Source: DAIDKA01 sp963708865 (GTDB lineage: Bacteria; Pseudomonadota; Gammaproteobacteria; Steroidobacterales; Steroidobacteraceae). Taken from it: a stretch of 64,000 nucleotides of DNA. The translations under genes were made by a program, and so were the position numbers. Position 1 is the first letter of the stretch. Every line of letters starts with the position of its first letter. Below, piece after piece: positions 16,615 through 25,256 of this stretch. A model generated the notes under the pieces. That model made no database searches and was not told where the DNA came from. It saw nothing but the letters and a program-made list of their open reading frames with translations. The DNA lies in NCBI GenBank assembly GCA_963708865.1, contig CAVPUC010000004.1:186001-250000 (forward strand). Reading direction: 5' to 3'.

Positions 16615-17004
16615 ATGGTTTTACTACGACGTGTTCGCCCGAGTCCCCCCGCCTCGCCGCAAGTCTCTGGCGACGTGGCCGAATTCAACCAAGCCCTGCG
16701 CGAGGAGCAGAGCGCCCGCCGGTCGGCTAATTCCAGACCCGCAGCACCGCAGCCGGTGAAGAAATATAGAAGTTTGCAGGAGGCATTGGACGATGTTGGC
16801 CACGAAATGCCGATGGAACGGACGCTAAGCGTACCTCGAGACGCCTTGCCGAGTGCGGTGCGTGCCTTGGCTGCTCAAGGCCTGACGGACGATGCAATCA
16901 AGGTGGAGATCGGCGCCATGTCGACCTCAACAGTGCGCCGCCTTCGTGCGCACCTTGGCTGCGAGGCACCTAGCGACGACGATCTGCCGCCCGAGGCTGC
17001 CTGA
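16615..17004 (+). CDS. small protein with C-terminal helix-turn-helix
   Basis: A 129-residue protein with a strong ribosome site (AAGGAG) before its ATG. The first 60 residues are hydrophilic and probably disordered. The C-terminal part (GLTDDAIKVEIGAMSTSTVR then RLRAHLG) reads as a helix-turn-helix. No named family recognised. It lies between the RuvC-like gene and another small basic protein, and could be an early regulator of the element. Confidence 0.65.
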   Translation: MVLLRRVRPSPPASPQVSGDVAEFNQALREEQSARRSANSRPAAPQPVKKYRSLQEALDDVGHEMPMERTLSVPRDALPSAVRALAAQGLTDDAIKVEIGAMSTSTVRRLRAHLGCEAPSDDDLPPEAA

Positions 17005-17005
17005 G

Positions 17006-17377
17006 ATGCCGCTGCTCAGTATCACGCAGCTGGCGGCCGTAGAGGCGCTCATCGCAGCAAACCTGCCCGAGCGCCTCGCTGCCCTTGAGGCTGCACGCGC
17101 TTCACGCCGAAAAGCTGCACGAGCCTCTTACGACCGACTCCATGGGCAGATCGCAGCGGTGCTCGATGCTCACAAAGGCTTAAAGCCGATGACCGCCAAG
17201 AGGGTCGTACGCGCTTTGGAGCGCAGTGGAGCTGATGTGCATGTTTCGATGCGCACAGTGCGGCGCCATATGCGGAGTCACAAAAATAGACCCACGGTAG
17301 TGCGTGACGTGGACACGGCCACACAAAACTTGGCCATCGAAGTGCGTGACCAGCCGTCAGCAGAAATGCATAGTTGA
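17006..17377 (+). CDS. hypothetical basic helical protein
   Basis: A 123-residue protein starting two bases after the previous stop. It is mostly helical and basic (EAARASRRKAARASYDRLHG, TAKRVVRALERSG, MRTVRRHMRSHKN), and the segment from about residue 55 to 95 could form a helix-turn-helix with the pattern KPMTAKRVVRALERSGADVH. It may bind DNA. No family name can be given. It is followed four bases later by an excisionase-like gene, so it is likely in one operon. Confidence 0.6.
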   Translation: MPLLSITQLAAVEALIAANLPERLAALEAARASRRKAARASYDRLHGQIAAVLDAHKGLKPMTAKRVVRALERSGADVHVSMRTVRRHMRSHKNRPTVVRDVDTATQNLAIEVRDQPSAEMHS

Positions 17378-17381
17378 GCCC

Positions 17382-17579
17382 ATGGATACACGAACAGAAT
17401 CGCCTCTGCCTCGCATGTCTTACAGGGTCGATGAAGTGGCTGCGTCGCTGGGCATTTCGCGCCGCAGTCTTTACGCCCTAATGGAAGCGGGAATTTTGCG
17501 CACGATCAAACTTAGAGGTCGTCGCCTGGTGCCCGCCGATGAACTTAAACGCCTTTGCACAGTAAGGAATGTAGCTTGA
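17382..17579 (+). CDS. excisionase-family (HTH_17) DNA-binding protein
   Basis: A 65-residue protein that is almost only a MerR/Xis-type winged helix: SYRVDEVAASLGISRRSLYA, then LMEAGILRTIKLRGRRLVPA and DELKRL. This is the HTH_17 pattern of excisionases and small phage regulators. It may bend att DNA for excision or control the late genes that follow. The stop codon overlaps a TTG start of the next gene. Confidence 0.85.
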   Translation: MDTRTESPLPRMSYRVDEVAASLGISRRSLYALMEAGILRTIKLRGRRLVPADELKRLCTVRNVA

Positions 17580-18451
17580 AGATTCAAAATAGAATTCGCT
17601 TCGCCGAAATGGCTCCCTTGAAGTGGGCGAAATATCTCCTCCTGTTTCTGGCGCTCTGTGCGCATGCGGCGTTTGCTGCGCATGCGTATGTGCAGAGCTC
17701 GACGCACGCCGCAGGCAGCGGTGGCACAACGATTGTAGTTCCGGCGATTACGGTGACCGCCGGCCACACGTTGATGGTTGCGTTCCAGGACAACAGCAGC
17801 GGACTGACACCAACTGTAACCACAAGCCAAGGGGATACGGTCGTCTCAGGGAGATCTACGTCCTACGCCGGCGCGTTCACAATCTATTCGTACTATGTTT
17901 TGAGCGCCAAGGGAGGCTCAACTTCCGTAACCATTAACGATGGTGCTGCTCCGTATAACGGAGTGGTTGACGAATATTCAGGGCTATCGACGTACGTTGG
18001 TGCTAACGATAGCGTAGGTAGTCCAGGCACCAACACGATCCAGTCCGGAAACATCTCGTTCAGCGGGGCGCAAGTTCCAGGAATGATCTGGGCAGTCGCC
18101 TCGGATAACAGTTATGGGACCAACCCGACGGCGGGCACCACGCCTATTGCCTTCACGGTCCGAAGCACCCCGAATGCGATGGCGACCGAAGATGGAACTG
18201 TTCCGAGCGCCGGAAACTCCCAAGGCATATTTAGCTATTCAGGTGGCTCTCTTGCGATAGTCCTGGCGCTTGGATTCAAGGATGCGGGCGGTGCTACATG
18301 CACCCATTCCGGCTACACCAGCGGTGGTGCTATCGCAGTGCCCAACGGAACCAGTGGATCCTACGTCGGCAAGACTGGCGGTCCTGTCACCCCTGATTGC
18401 TCGACCATTTACTACTGGGCTCCGACACTCGGGAACTTTGTGGTCAATTGA
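17576..18451 (+). CDS. exported beta-rich protein of unknown function
   Basis: A 291-residue protein. I place the start at the TTG that overlaps the previous stop (TTGA), because AAGGA lies seven bases before it; a TTG seven codons earlier is the alternative. A clear signal peptide (KWAKYLLLFLALCAHAAFAA) is followed by a Ser/Thr/Gly-rich, beta-type body (GGTTIVVPAITVTAGHTLMV, GVVDEYSGLS), which resembles secreted adhesin-like or tail-fibre-like domains. A signal peptide is odd between early and late phage genes, so this could be a surface protein made by the host cell from the element. Confidence 0.7.
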   Translation: MKIQNRIRFAEMAPLKWAKYLLLFLALCAHAAFAAHAYVQSSTHAAGSGGTTIVVPAITVTAGHTLMVAFQDNSSGLTPTVTTSQGDTVVSGRSTSYAGAFTIYSYYVLSAKGGSTSVTINDGAAPYNGVVDEYSGLSTYVGANDSVGSPGTNTIQSGNISFSGAQVPGMIWAVASDNSYGTNPTAGTTPIAFTVRSTPNAMATEDGTVPSAGNSQGIFSYSGGSLAIVLALGFKDAGGATCTHSGYTSGGAIAVPNGTSGSYVGKTGGPVTPDCSTIYYWAPTLGNFVVN

Positions 18452-18466
18452 CCGTACATCTGACAC

Positions 18467-18697
18467 ATGAACGACAATAAGAACGAAGAGAAAACCGAAC
18501 TTACCCTGAAGCTGACTCCAGCCCAGTGCCAAACAATCATTGCGCACCTACAGGCTGGCGTGTGGTGGCACGTGAACGAAGTGCTAGCCGAGGTCACAGC
18601 GCAGGTAGCGCAGCAGGTATGCAGCTCAGAGGACATCGCAATCGCACAGGCAGCCGCCGAAGTAAAAGTCGCGGGCCCGCACATAAGGAAAAACTAA
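18467..18697 (+). CDS. small hypothetical protein
   Basis: A 76-residue acidic, Ala- and Gln-rich helical protein (LTLKLTPAQCQTIIAHLQAG, VTAQVAQQVCSSEDIA). It lies 15 bp after the secreted protein and 6 bp before the first ejection-type protein, so it is probably part of the same transcript. No family recognised; it could be a chaperone or accessory of the virion proteins. Confidence 0.6.
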   Translation: MNDNKNEEKTELTLKLTPAQCQTIIAHLQAGVWWHVNEVLAEVTAQVAQQVCSSEDIAIAQAAAEVKVAGPHIRKN

Positions 18698-18703
18698 GAC
18701 ATC

Positions 18704-20626
18704 ATGGGCATCCCCGCGGATCAAATTCAACAGCTGCTCGCCGCATACATGCAGGCCGGCCCTTCACAAGGCTCGCCGTCCCAGGTGGGCACGCAGTTCG
18801 GCGGCCTGGCGAACCTCGGCATGTCGCTGCTTGCCAATTCGGGCCCATCTCCTGTGCGCCCGAGATTCGGCCAGGTGCTAGGCAACAGCATGCTGCAAAG
18901 TCAGAACACGGCACTAGCGCAGGCAAAGGCCCGTCAGGACATGGTTGCCAACTCGGTTGCCTTGCGCAATCAGCTGGCAATGTTGCAAATGCTCTCCAAT
19001 CCCAACGCTGCCGGGCAGGGAACGGGACTACCGATCGATGACAGCTCAGACTCTGGTTCGTCGCAGGATCCTTCACAGCAGACCCAAACCCCGAACGGCA
19101 CGCCCGTTGCCCCCGGCGGGTCGGCGGCAGCACCGACCGGCGGGCTCTCTCCGGTCCTTCAGGCCCTCCAGGCTGGTAATGCCGCCCCACCGGGCGCTGC
19201 GCCGCTGAACGCGCCGAGTGCTGCGCCTCCTGGTGCCGCTTTGGTTCAGGCATCGTCTGCCGCACCGCCTGGCGCCCCCGTGCAGCGCCAGCAGATCCTT
19301 CCGCCAAGCGGCTCAGGTCAGTTCCCGGCCGGTTTTAATCCCATGCAACGCGTGCGTAGTGCGACAGCAGCGCCTAACTGGCTTACGCCCCCTACCGCAT
19401 CGCAGATTGCCGGCGTACCCGTTAGCGGCTTCAACCCCAATACCTTGCAGACACTGTCGGTGCTGCGCGGTGGTGACCCAATCGCGACGGCTGGGAAGAT
19501 TCGCGAACAGCAATTGCAGATTGCGCAGCAGAAGTACGCGCCTGCGATTGCGCAGCTCGACACGATCGCGAAGTCTGATAGCCCCACGAAGTACGTGCAG
19601 GCCTCGCCACAGCTAAGTGCCGCTTGGCAGCGGATTGCCCCGCAGTTGGGCATGGACCCGCAGAAAGATTTCAACGATCAAAACGTGCGCACCGCGTTTA
19701 CTTTTGCGCGCAATAACTTGGCCGGCGCCTTGTCGGAAGCCACCGTCGCGCCGAATGTGCCGCTGAAGAGCACCCCAATCGGACTAGGCGGCACAATTCA
19801 AACCGACCCTGTGACTGGCAAAGTCACGGCGGGCGCTCCTCAGCAAGAAACCGCGCAATTTGTCATGCCGGACGGCAGTGTGCGCCTGCTTCCCAAAGCA
19901 CAGGGGATCGCGCGAGGCTTGGCGCCATACGATGTTGGAACCTATGTCAACCAGGCCGCCATTGGCCCGAGCGTTGCGGCAATCGCCGCCTATAAGGCGC
20001 CGCCACTGACTGGCCAGGCACTGCGCACGGCGCAAGGTCAGACGACCATGGCGCAGGTCTACAAGACCAATCCGCAGTACGACGCGACGCAGTACGACGT
20101 GAAGCAGAAGGCCCGCGAGGACTTTGCAACCGGCGCCCAGGGTGACACGGTGCGCTCGCTGTCAGTAGCCACAGACCACCTGAATCAACTGTTAACGGCG
20201 GGCACTGCGCTCAATAACAAGAACTTCAAGGCCTACAACAGCGCGATGAACTATCTGGCGCAGCAGTTTGGGAGCGCGACGGTTCCATCATTTGATGCAA
20301 TGAAAGAGCTGGTTGGTGATGAGGTCGCAAAGGCCGTGATTGGCGGGGCAGGCGCCGAAGGCGATCGCGATGCGATCAAGCAAGGCTTCGCGACAGCTAG
20401 CCCTCAGGGTTCATTGCAAGGCGTCGTTGCAAAATATAAGGGCTTAATGGGCGGCCAGCTTTCCGGTCTCAGGCGGCAATACCAGACTTCGACCGGCCTG
20501 AACGACTTTAATGACATGCTATCTCCCGCCGCGCAGTCGCAGCTCGGCGGTTCAGCAAAGACCGGGCCGATGGGCGTCGGGCAAAGCACGAACCTTTCGG
20601 GCTTCACGATTACGAGGACGCAGTAA
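18704..20626 (+). CDS. probable virion internal / DNA-ejection protein A
   Basis: A 640-residue protein without membrane segments. The first 200 residues are low in complexity, with Gln-rich helices and repeats of the type SAAPPGAxxxQ (about residues 160-200). The rest is Ala/Gln-rich and helical (KIREQQLQIAQQKYAPAIAQ, VRSLSVATDHLNQLL). Length, composition and the partner gene just downstream fit the internal virion or ejection proteins of podovirus-like phages, which leave the capsid with the DNA. I give this by style and context rather than a catalytic motif. Confidence 0.6.
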   Translation: MGIPADQIQQLLAAYMQAGPSQGSPSQVGTQFGGLANLGMSLLANSGPSPVRPRFGQVLGNSMLQSQNTALAQAKARQDMVANSVALRNQLAMLQMLSNPNAAGQGTGLPIDDSSDSGSSQDPSQQTQTPNGTPVAPGGSAAAPTGGLSPVLQALQAGNAAPPGAAPLNAPSAAPPGAALVQASSAAPPGAPVQRQQILPPSGSGQFPAGFNPMQRVRSATAAPNWLTPPTASQIAGVPVSGFNPNTLQTLSVLRGGDPIATAGKIREQQLQIAQQKYAPAIAQLDTIAKSDSPTKYVQASPQLSAAWQRIAPQLGMDPQKDFNDQNVRTAFTFARNNLAGALSEATVAPNVPLKSTPIGLGGTIQTDPVTGKVTAGAPQQETAQFVMPDGSVRLLPKAQGIARGLAPYDVGTYVNQAAIGPSVAAIAAYKAPPLTGQALRTAQGQTTMAQVYKTNPQYDATQYDVKQKAREDFATGAQGDTVRSLSVATDHLNQLLTAGTALNNKNFKAYNSAMNYLAQQFGSATVPSFDAMKELVGDEVAKAVIGGAGAEGDRDAIKQGFATASPQGSLQGVVAKYKGLMGGQLSGLRRQYQTSTGLNDFNDMLSPAAQSQLGGSAKTGPMGVGQSTNLSGFTITRTQ

Positions 20627-20629
20627 CTA

Positions 20630-22669
20630 ATGGGTACTGCTACCTATCAGATCAAAGCACCCGATGGGTCTGCGTATACGATTCAGGGACCAGACGACGT
20701 TGACCCCTCGGATGTACTCCAGCAGGTGACCGCCGCGCATACCGCGGGCACGATACCGGGCGCTGACGCGCAAGCCTCCTCGAGCAGCAACACGCCGCCT
20801 GCACCGCCTCTATCGTTTGGCACTGCCTTTCGCAGCGTTGCAGCGCCGTTCCTGTCGCCCTTAGCGGGACTGAAGGCCCTTCCACAGGTGGCTGCGCAGG
20901 CTGCCACAGGAGCCATTGCCACCCCCTTGGCAGGCATTGCGGGCCTCGATACGGCAGCAGCACGAGGGCTCGGCCTTACCTCGGCGGACCCCGCGGACGT
21001 TGTGAACAAGGTCCAATCGGCGTTGACGTACCGGCCAACCAGCCCAGGCGCTCAGGGCCTATCCGGCGCGTTGAGTCTTCCTGCACAAGGGGCCAACTGG
21101 GTCGGCGGCAAGGTAGCGCAGGCCACAGGCTCGCCCGCATTCGGGGCCGCGGTGAATACCGGTCTACAAGCTCTTCCCATGGCCCTGGGCGCCCGTTACG
21201 GCGTATCGACTGCAAGGACACCAGTACCCATCAGCGGCCTGCAGGACGGCCTAGGCAGCGCAGCGATGGCATCTCCGCAGTCCATCAGTGCTGCCGCCGC
21301 AGCTCCCTCGCTTGCTGACGTGAGTCCTGGCCTTCGACAGGCCGTAGCATCAGCCGCCCAGAAGGGTGGCGGCGCGATCAATCCCGACATTCTGCAGCGT
21401 CACGTACAGGCCGATACGTTGCCCGTCCCCATGCAGCTCACCGAGGGGCAGGCCTCGCAAGACCCGGTGCTCATCTCTGAGGAGATGAACCTTCGCGGTA
21501 AAGAGCCAGCGATAGCCACGCGCTTAAACTCGCAGAATCAGCAGCTCATCGACAACCTGCAGTCGCTGCGTGACAGCGCTGGGCCCGAGGTGTTCTCGAC
21601 CAATCCGACAGCGCACGCCGACACCCTAATCGATGCCTACAACGAGAAGAACGACGCGGCCCAGGCTGCCATCAATGCCAAGTATCAGGCGCTGAGGGAT
21701 GCGAACGGTGGTCAGTTCCCGGTCGATGCGCCGCAGTTATTCAGCAATGCGACCGCGCAGCTGCATCAGAACCTGCTATTCGACCATGCACCCAAGCCGG
21801 TTATGGCCACGCTCGGCCGATTGGCTGACAACGACAATATGACCTTCGAGAACTTCGAGGCGTTACGGACCAATCTCGCCCGTATTCAACGCTCATCCCA
21901 AGACCCGAACCAGGTGGCCGCAGCCGGCGTCATTCGCAATGCCATGGAGCAGCTGCCGCTCGCCGCAGGCGCCGCCCGCCTCAAGCCACTAGCGGACCAG
22001 GCTCGAAACGCAGCGCAGACGCAGTTCCAGGCCCTGGCGGCTGATCCCGCGTACAATGCCGCCGTCAATGCGACGGTGACACCGGACCGCTATATCGGGC
22101 GATACGTCATTGGTGGCGCTCGGAACGATCTGGCGACCATGCGGCAGAACCTGGCCGACAACCCCTCGGCGCTGCAGACGCTGAGTGTGGCGACGCTCGA
22201 TCACTTGCGCGATGCTGCCCAGATCTCGGCCAACGGCTCAGGCAACTTCGCGCAAGCTGGCTTTAACAAGGCATTGCAGAACCTTTCTCCGAAGCTCAGT
22301 TCGCTGGTCGACCCTCAAACCGCCGAGACGCTCCAGAACCTGGGCGATGTGGCCCGATACACGCAGAGCCAGCCGCGCGGCTCCTTTGTGAACAACAGCA
22401 ATTCCACGGTTGCCAATATCACCAAGTACGGCGGTGGGGCGATCGAGCACGGTGTGAATATGGCTTTCCATGGCCTGCCCGTCGGCACCATCGGTCGCGG
22501 TGCCTTGCAGCAGTTGAGCACTGCCAGGCGAGCCCAACAGGCCCTTGCACCTGGCGCAGGCCTTACTCGCCTTGCGCCCTCGAAAGGCTATCGCCCGATG
22601 GGAGCTGCGCCGATGCCGGGCGGAACGACTCAGATGCCTGGAAGCCCCGGCTTTGGTAACGGGCCATGA
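20630..22669 (+). CDS. probable virion internal / DNA-ejection protein B
   Basis: A 679-residue protein starting 3 bp after protein A. The N-terminus, YQIKAPDGSAYTIQGPDDVD followed by DVLQQV, is a word commonly seen at the start of phage ejection or internal virion proteins. A hydrophobic Ala/Gly-rich part (residues 60-160) might enter membranes during ejection. A long helical part follows (QLIDNLQSLRDSAG, DAYNEKNDAAQAAINAKYQA). The stop overlaps the start of the small terminase gene (ATGA), an unusual coupling of ejection and packaging genes. Confidence 0.65.
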   Translation: MGTATYQIKAPDGSAYTIQGPDDVDPSDVLQQVTAAHTAGTIPGADAQASSSSNTPPAPPLSFGTAFRSVAAPFLSPLAGLKALPQVAAQAATGAIATPLAGIAGLDTAAARGLGLTSADPADVVNKVQSALTYRPTSPGAQGLSGALSLPAQGANWVGGKVAQATGSPAFGAAVNTGLQALPMALGARYGVSTARTPVPISGLQDGLGSAAMASPQSISAAAAAPSLADVSPGLRQAVASAAQKGGGAINPDILQRHVQADTLPVPMQLTEGQASQDPVLISEEMNLRGKEPAIATRLNSQNQQLIDNLQSLRDSAGPEVFSTNPTAHADTLIDAYNEKNDAAQAAINAKYQALRDANGGQFPVDAPQLFSNATAQLHQNLLFDHAPKPVMATLGRLADNDNMTFENFEALRTNLARIQRSSQDPNQVAAAGVIRNAMEQLPLAAGAARLKPLADQARNAAQTQFQALAADPAYNAAVNATVTPDRYIGRYVIGGARNDLATMRQNLADNPSALQTLSVATLDHLRDAAQISANGSGNFAQAGFNKALQNLSPKLSSLVDPQTAETLQNLGDVARYTQSQPRGSFVNNSNSTVANITKYGGGAIEHGVNMAFHGLPVGTIGRGALQQLSTARRAQQALAPGAGLTRLAPSKGYRPMGAAPMPGGTTQMPGSPGFGNGP

Positions 22670-22971
22670 CAGAACCGACGAAGAACAGAAAGCCCCCCAA
22701 TGCTGGCAAGGGACGTCCGAAAGGCACCCCCAACAAGATCACCGGACAGATGCGCGATGCCTTCCTCATGCTCGTGGAGGGCTGCGCCGACCGCATGCAG
22801 CAATGGCTGGATGAGGTGGCTGCAGATGATCCAGCTCGTGCGCTGGAGATCGTCGTCAAGTACGCCGAGTTCGTAAGGCCCAAGCTCGCCCGAACAGAAA
22901 CGACCCTTGGTGGAGAGCTGACGGTCGCCACGCGGCTGATCATCAAGAACGCGCCGGCTGACAATGCCTGA
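22666..22971 (+). CDS. terminase small subunit-like (DUF5681)
   Basis: A 101-residue protein with the basic N-terminal word GKGRPKGTPNK, typical of DUF5681 proteins that precede large terminases, then helices (MRDAFLMLVEGCADRMQQWL, ALEIVVKYAEFVRPKLA). It probably recognises the packaging site of the element DNA and brings it to the large subunit encoded next, with which it overlaps by 8 bases. Its start overlaps the previous gene (ATGA). Confidence 0.75.
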   Translation: MTEPTKNRKPPNAGKGRPKGTPNKITGQMRDAFLMLVEGCADRMQQWLDEVAADDPARALEIVVKYAEFVRPKLARTETTLGGELTVATRLIIKNAPADNA

Positions 22972-24400
22972 CATCGAATACGACTACGCGCCCGTACCCA
23001 CAATCGCGCGCTTCAGTCAGTCGCGGAAGTTTATCCGCGGTTTGATGGGCCCCTTTGGGTCGGGGAAGTCATCCGGGTGCGTAATGGAACTCGTGAAGCT
23101 GGCAGCGAAGCAGCCGGCCCGAGACGGCGTGCGCCGGTCCCGCTTTGCCGTGGTGAGAAACACGTACCGGCAGTTGCAGGACACGTCAATACGGACCTGG
23201 CTGGATTGGCTGCCAGATGGGCAATTCGGCTCCTATGCCAAGTCGGATCACAACTACTTTCTTCGCATGCCCATTGAAGACGGCACAACAGTAGATTCGG
23301 AGATTCTGTTTCGCGCCCTGGATCGCCCCGAGCACGTTTCAAACCTCCTATCGCTCGAATTAACGAGTGGGTGGATTAATGAGGCTCGTGAGATCCCTTG
23401 GGCCGTGATCAAGGCGCTGCAGGGGCGTGTGGGCCGTTACCCCGCGGTTCGCGATGGTGGCTGCGTTGACCCTGGAATCATCATGGATACGAATCCGCCA
23501 GACGATGACTCATGGTTCTATCGTCTGTTTGAGGTGAATTCACCTGACAACGTGGCGATATTCAAGCAGCCGAGCGGGCGATCACCAGAGGCTGAGAATC
23601 TCGGAAACCTGCCGCCCAATTACTACGAGAACCAGATGAAGGGCGCGGACTCTGACTACATCAGGGTTTACGTAGACGGGCTCTACGGATATGTGAAGGA
23701 CGGTAAGCCGGTTTACCCCGATTACAACGATGCGATGCACTGCGCCGAGGTCGAGCCGGTGCCTGGCATCATTATCAAGCGCGGCTGGGATTTCGGACTG
23801 ACGCCGGCGTGCGTCTTCACTCAGGTGCTGCCTGATGGGCGCTGGATCGTATTTGAGGAGCTTTGCGGAGACGACATCGGGATCAGTACTTTCGCGGATG
23901 CCGTCCTGAGGCTCTGTAGCGAGCGCTGGCCGGCGTTCCACTTCGAGGACTACGGTGACCCAGCGGGCAACCAGCGCAGCGCCATGACTGCCGACAAGGA
24001 CGAGAAGACCTGTTACGACATCCTTGCCGGCAAAGGCATCAGGATTGAGCCGGGCGAGCAGAACGTCACTATTCGCTTGGAGTCGGTGCGCAAGCCTCTG
24101 AACACGCTGCGCGAGGGAAAGCCTCAGTTCCAGATCAGTCCGCGCTGCACGATGCTGCGCAAGGGCTTCGCCGGCCGCTACCAGTATCGGCGGGTCAAGA
24201 TCTCAGGCAGTGCCGAGCGGTATCATGACGAGCCCGAAAAGAACGAATTCAGCCACATTCATGACGCCCTTCAGTACGTCGCAACCAAGGTGTTTGGCAG
24301 CGCAGTGCGCGGTAGAGAGGAGAATGAACGCCAGTTCATGGCCCCGCTCGATCAGCTTTTCCCTGAGTGGCACAAGACACAGCAGAGGTCTGTCGTATGA
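22964..24400 (+). CDS. phage terminase large subunit
   Basis: A 478-residue DNA-packaging motor and nuclease. The ATPase part shows Walker A MGPFGSGKSSG near residue 30 and a Walker B-like ELTSGWINEAREIP near 130. The nuclease part shows three acidic positions: Asp in RGWDFGLTPACVF near 270, Asp in EDYGDPAGNQRS near 330 and Asp in SHIHDALQYVA near 430. All key motifs are present and the frame is intact, so the enzyme could work. It follows the small terminase and overlaps a small gene at its stop (ATGA). In phages a portal gene normally comes next; here it does not. Confidence 0.92.
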   Translation: MPDIEYDYAPVPTIARFSQSRKFIRGLMGPFGSGKSSGCVMELVKLAAKQPARDGVRRSRFAVVRNTYRQLQDTSIRTWLDWLPDGQFGSYAKSDHNYFLRMPIEDGTTVDSEILFRALDRPEHVSNLLSLELTSGWINEAREIPWAVIKALQGRVGRYPAVRDGGCVDPGIIMDTNPPDDDSWFYRLFEVNSPDNVAIFKQPSGRSPEAENLGNLPPNYYENQMKGADSDYIRVYVDGLYGYVKDGKPVYPDYNDAMHCAEVEPVPGIIIKRGWDFGLTPACVFTQVLPDGRWIVFEELCGDDIGISTFADAVLRLCSERWPAFHFEDYGDPAGNQRSAMTADKDEKTCYDILAGKGIRIEPGEQNVTIRLESVRKPLNTLREGKPQFQISPRCTMLRKGFAGRYQYRRVKISGSAERYHDEPEKNEFSHIHDALQYVATKVFGSAVRGREENERQFMAPLDQLFPEWHKTQQRSVV

Positions 24401-24693
24401 AGCCTAGCGAGATCACAGGTGGCAAAGCCGCCGAAGCCAGGTCCGATCCGCTTGAACACCCGAACCCATATCGCTGCAGCTCGCTCGCGATACCGCCAAT
24501 CACGCCCCAAGAGGCGCGGGACGCTCAGCACTCAATTTGCTGCGTACATGACGGCCTGGTGCGCCAGACGGGCGATGTCGAAGGGCGTGTGTTTTTCTGT
24601 CCCTCAGGTTCCGAGTACTGGCGCTATACGCGCAACCCCCCGAATGCAGGGATGTATGGGCCGCTTTCATATCCGAACGATTCCGCAGTGTGA
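24397..24693 (+). CDS. hypothetical protein coupled to terminase
   Basis: A 98-residue protein whose ATG overlaps the terminase stop. It has four cysteines (PYRCSS, HSICCVHDG, FFCPSG) and a compact beta-type look (EGRVFFCPSGSEYWRYTR). It may bind a metal. No family recognised. The coupling suggests a role with packaging, but it is far too short to be a portal protein. Confidence 0.65.
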   Translation: MKPSEITGGKAAEARSDPLEHPNPYRCSSLAIPPITPQEARDAQHSICCVHDGLVRQTGDVEGRVFFCPSGSEYWRYTRNPPNAGMYGPLSYPNDSAV

Positions 24694-24704
24694 AGGAGAC
24701 CCCT

Positions 24705-24965
24705 ATGGCCGTATTGACACCCGAACATTTCAAGCACGCCGTTACCCATCGCAAGGACTGCACCTGCCACAAGTCCGAGGAGCGGGACCCGAAGTGCGAG
24801 AAGGCCTGGCCGGATATCTGCCCCTGGTGGAGCTATCAGCTGCACCGCCATTACTCGGGCGACTTCAGGGCGCCGCAATGGTGGGCCTACCAGCTCCACG
24901 GTCGAGAGGACTACTCGGATGTGCCGCCTGATCCTAAAGATTTCGAACGGCCACACAGACTTTGA
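24705..24965 (+). CDS. hypothetical Trp/His/Cys-rich small protein
   Basis: An 86-residue protein with a good ribosome site (AAGGAG) before its ATG. It is rich in Trp, His and Cys (RKDCTCHKSEERDPKCEKAW, DICPWWSYQLHRHY), so metal binding is plausible. No family recognised. It is the last gene of the rightward phage-type block; a hairpin about 200 bp later may end the transcript. Confidence 0.6.
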   Translation: MAVLTPEHFKHAVTHRKDCTCHKSEERDPKCEKAWPDICPWWSYQLHRHYSGDFRAPQWWAYQLHGREDYSDVPPDPKDFERPHRL

Positions 24966-25075
24966 TTTCTAATACACGTCGACATTGCAATCCGTCAACC
25001 AGACTTTGACGGTGTGGCTGCGACCTACAACGCTCATTAATGTTCTCCTGAAGTTCGCACTTCCTTGTTGTTTCC

Positions 25076-25120
25076 GACCTCGCTGACGCCGACCTCGCTC
25101 GCGCCAACCTCGCTGGCGCC
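25076..25120 (+). repeat. three 15-bp repeats like pentapeptide-repeat codons
   Basis: GACCTCGCTGACGCC, GACCTCGCTCGCGCC and AACCTCGCTGGCGCC follow one another. In one frame they read DLADA, DLARA and NLAGA, the A(D/N)LXX pattern of pentapeptide-repeat proteins. No gene surrounds them, so this looks like a fragment of one. Confidence 0.45.
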
Positions 25121-25164
25121 GCAGGCGTGTACTCTGGAACCCCTTTATCAAAAGGGTTTGCGGC

Positions 25165-25192
25165 GGAGCTTCTGCCGATTGGCAGAGGCTCC
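25165..25192. terminator. terminator-like hairpin after the packaging genes
   Basis: GGAGC-TCTGCC pairs with GGCAGA-GCTCC around a GATT loop, with one mismatch, followed by a short TTT. A second small inverted repeat (AACCCCTTT/AAAAGGGTT) lies just before it. This is the likely end of the rightward operon and also lies between it and a leftward gene. Confidence 0.5.
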
Positions 25193-25256
25193 TTTGCGGA
25201 TTGAGCCATGGCCGCTGCAAGCTTGCCGGCTATCGTTGTGAGTCGCTAGCAAACAA

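Noticed and set aside
24397..24965. Portal or head-tail genes after the large terminase
   Set aside because: The two genes here are only 98 and 86 residues long, Cys/Trp-rich, and far too small for a portal of 400 or more residues.
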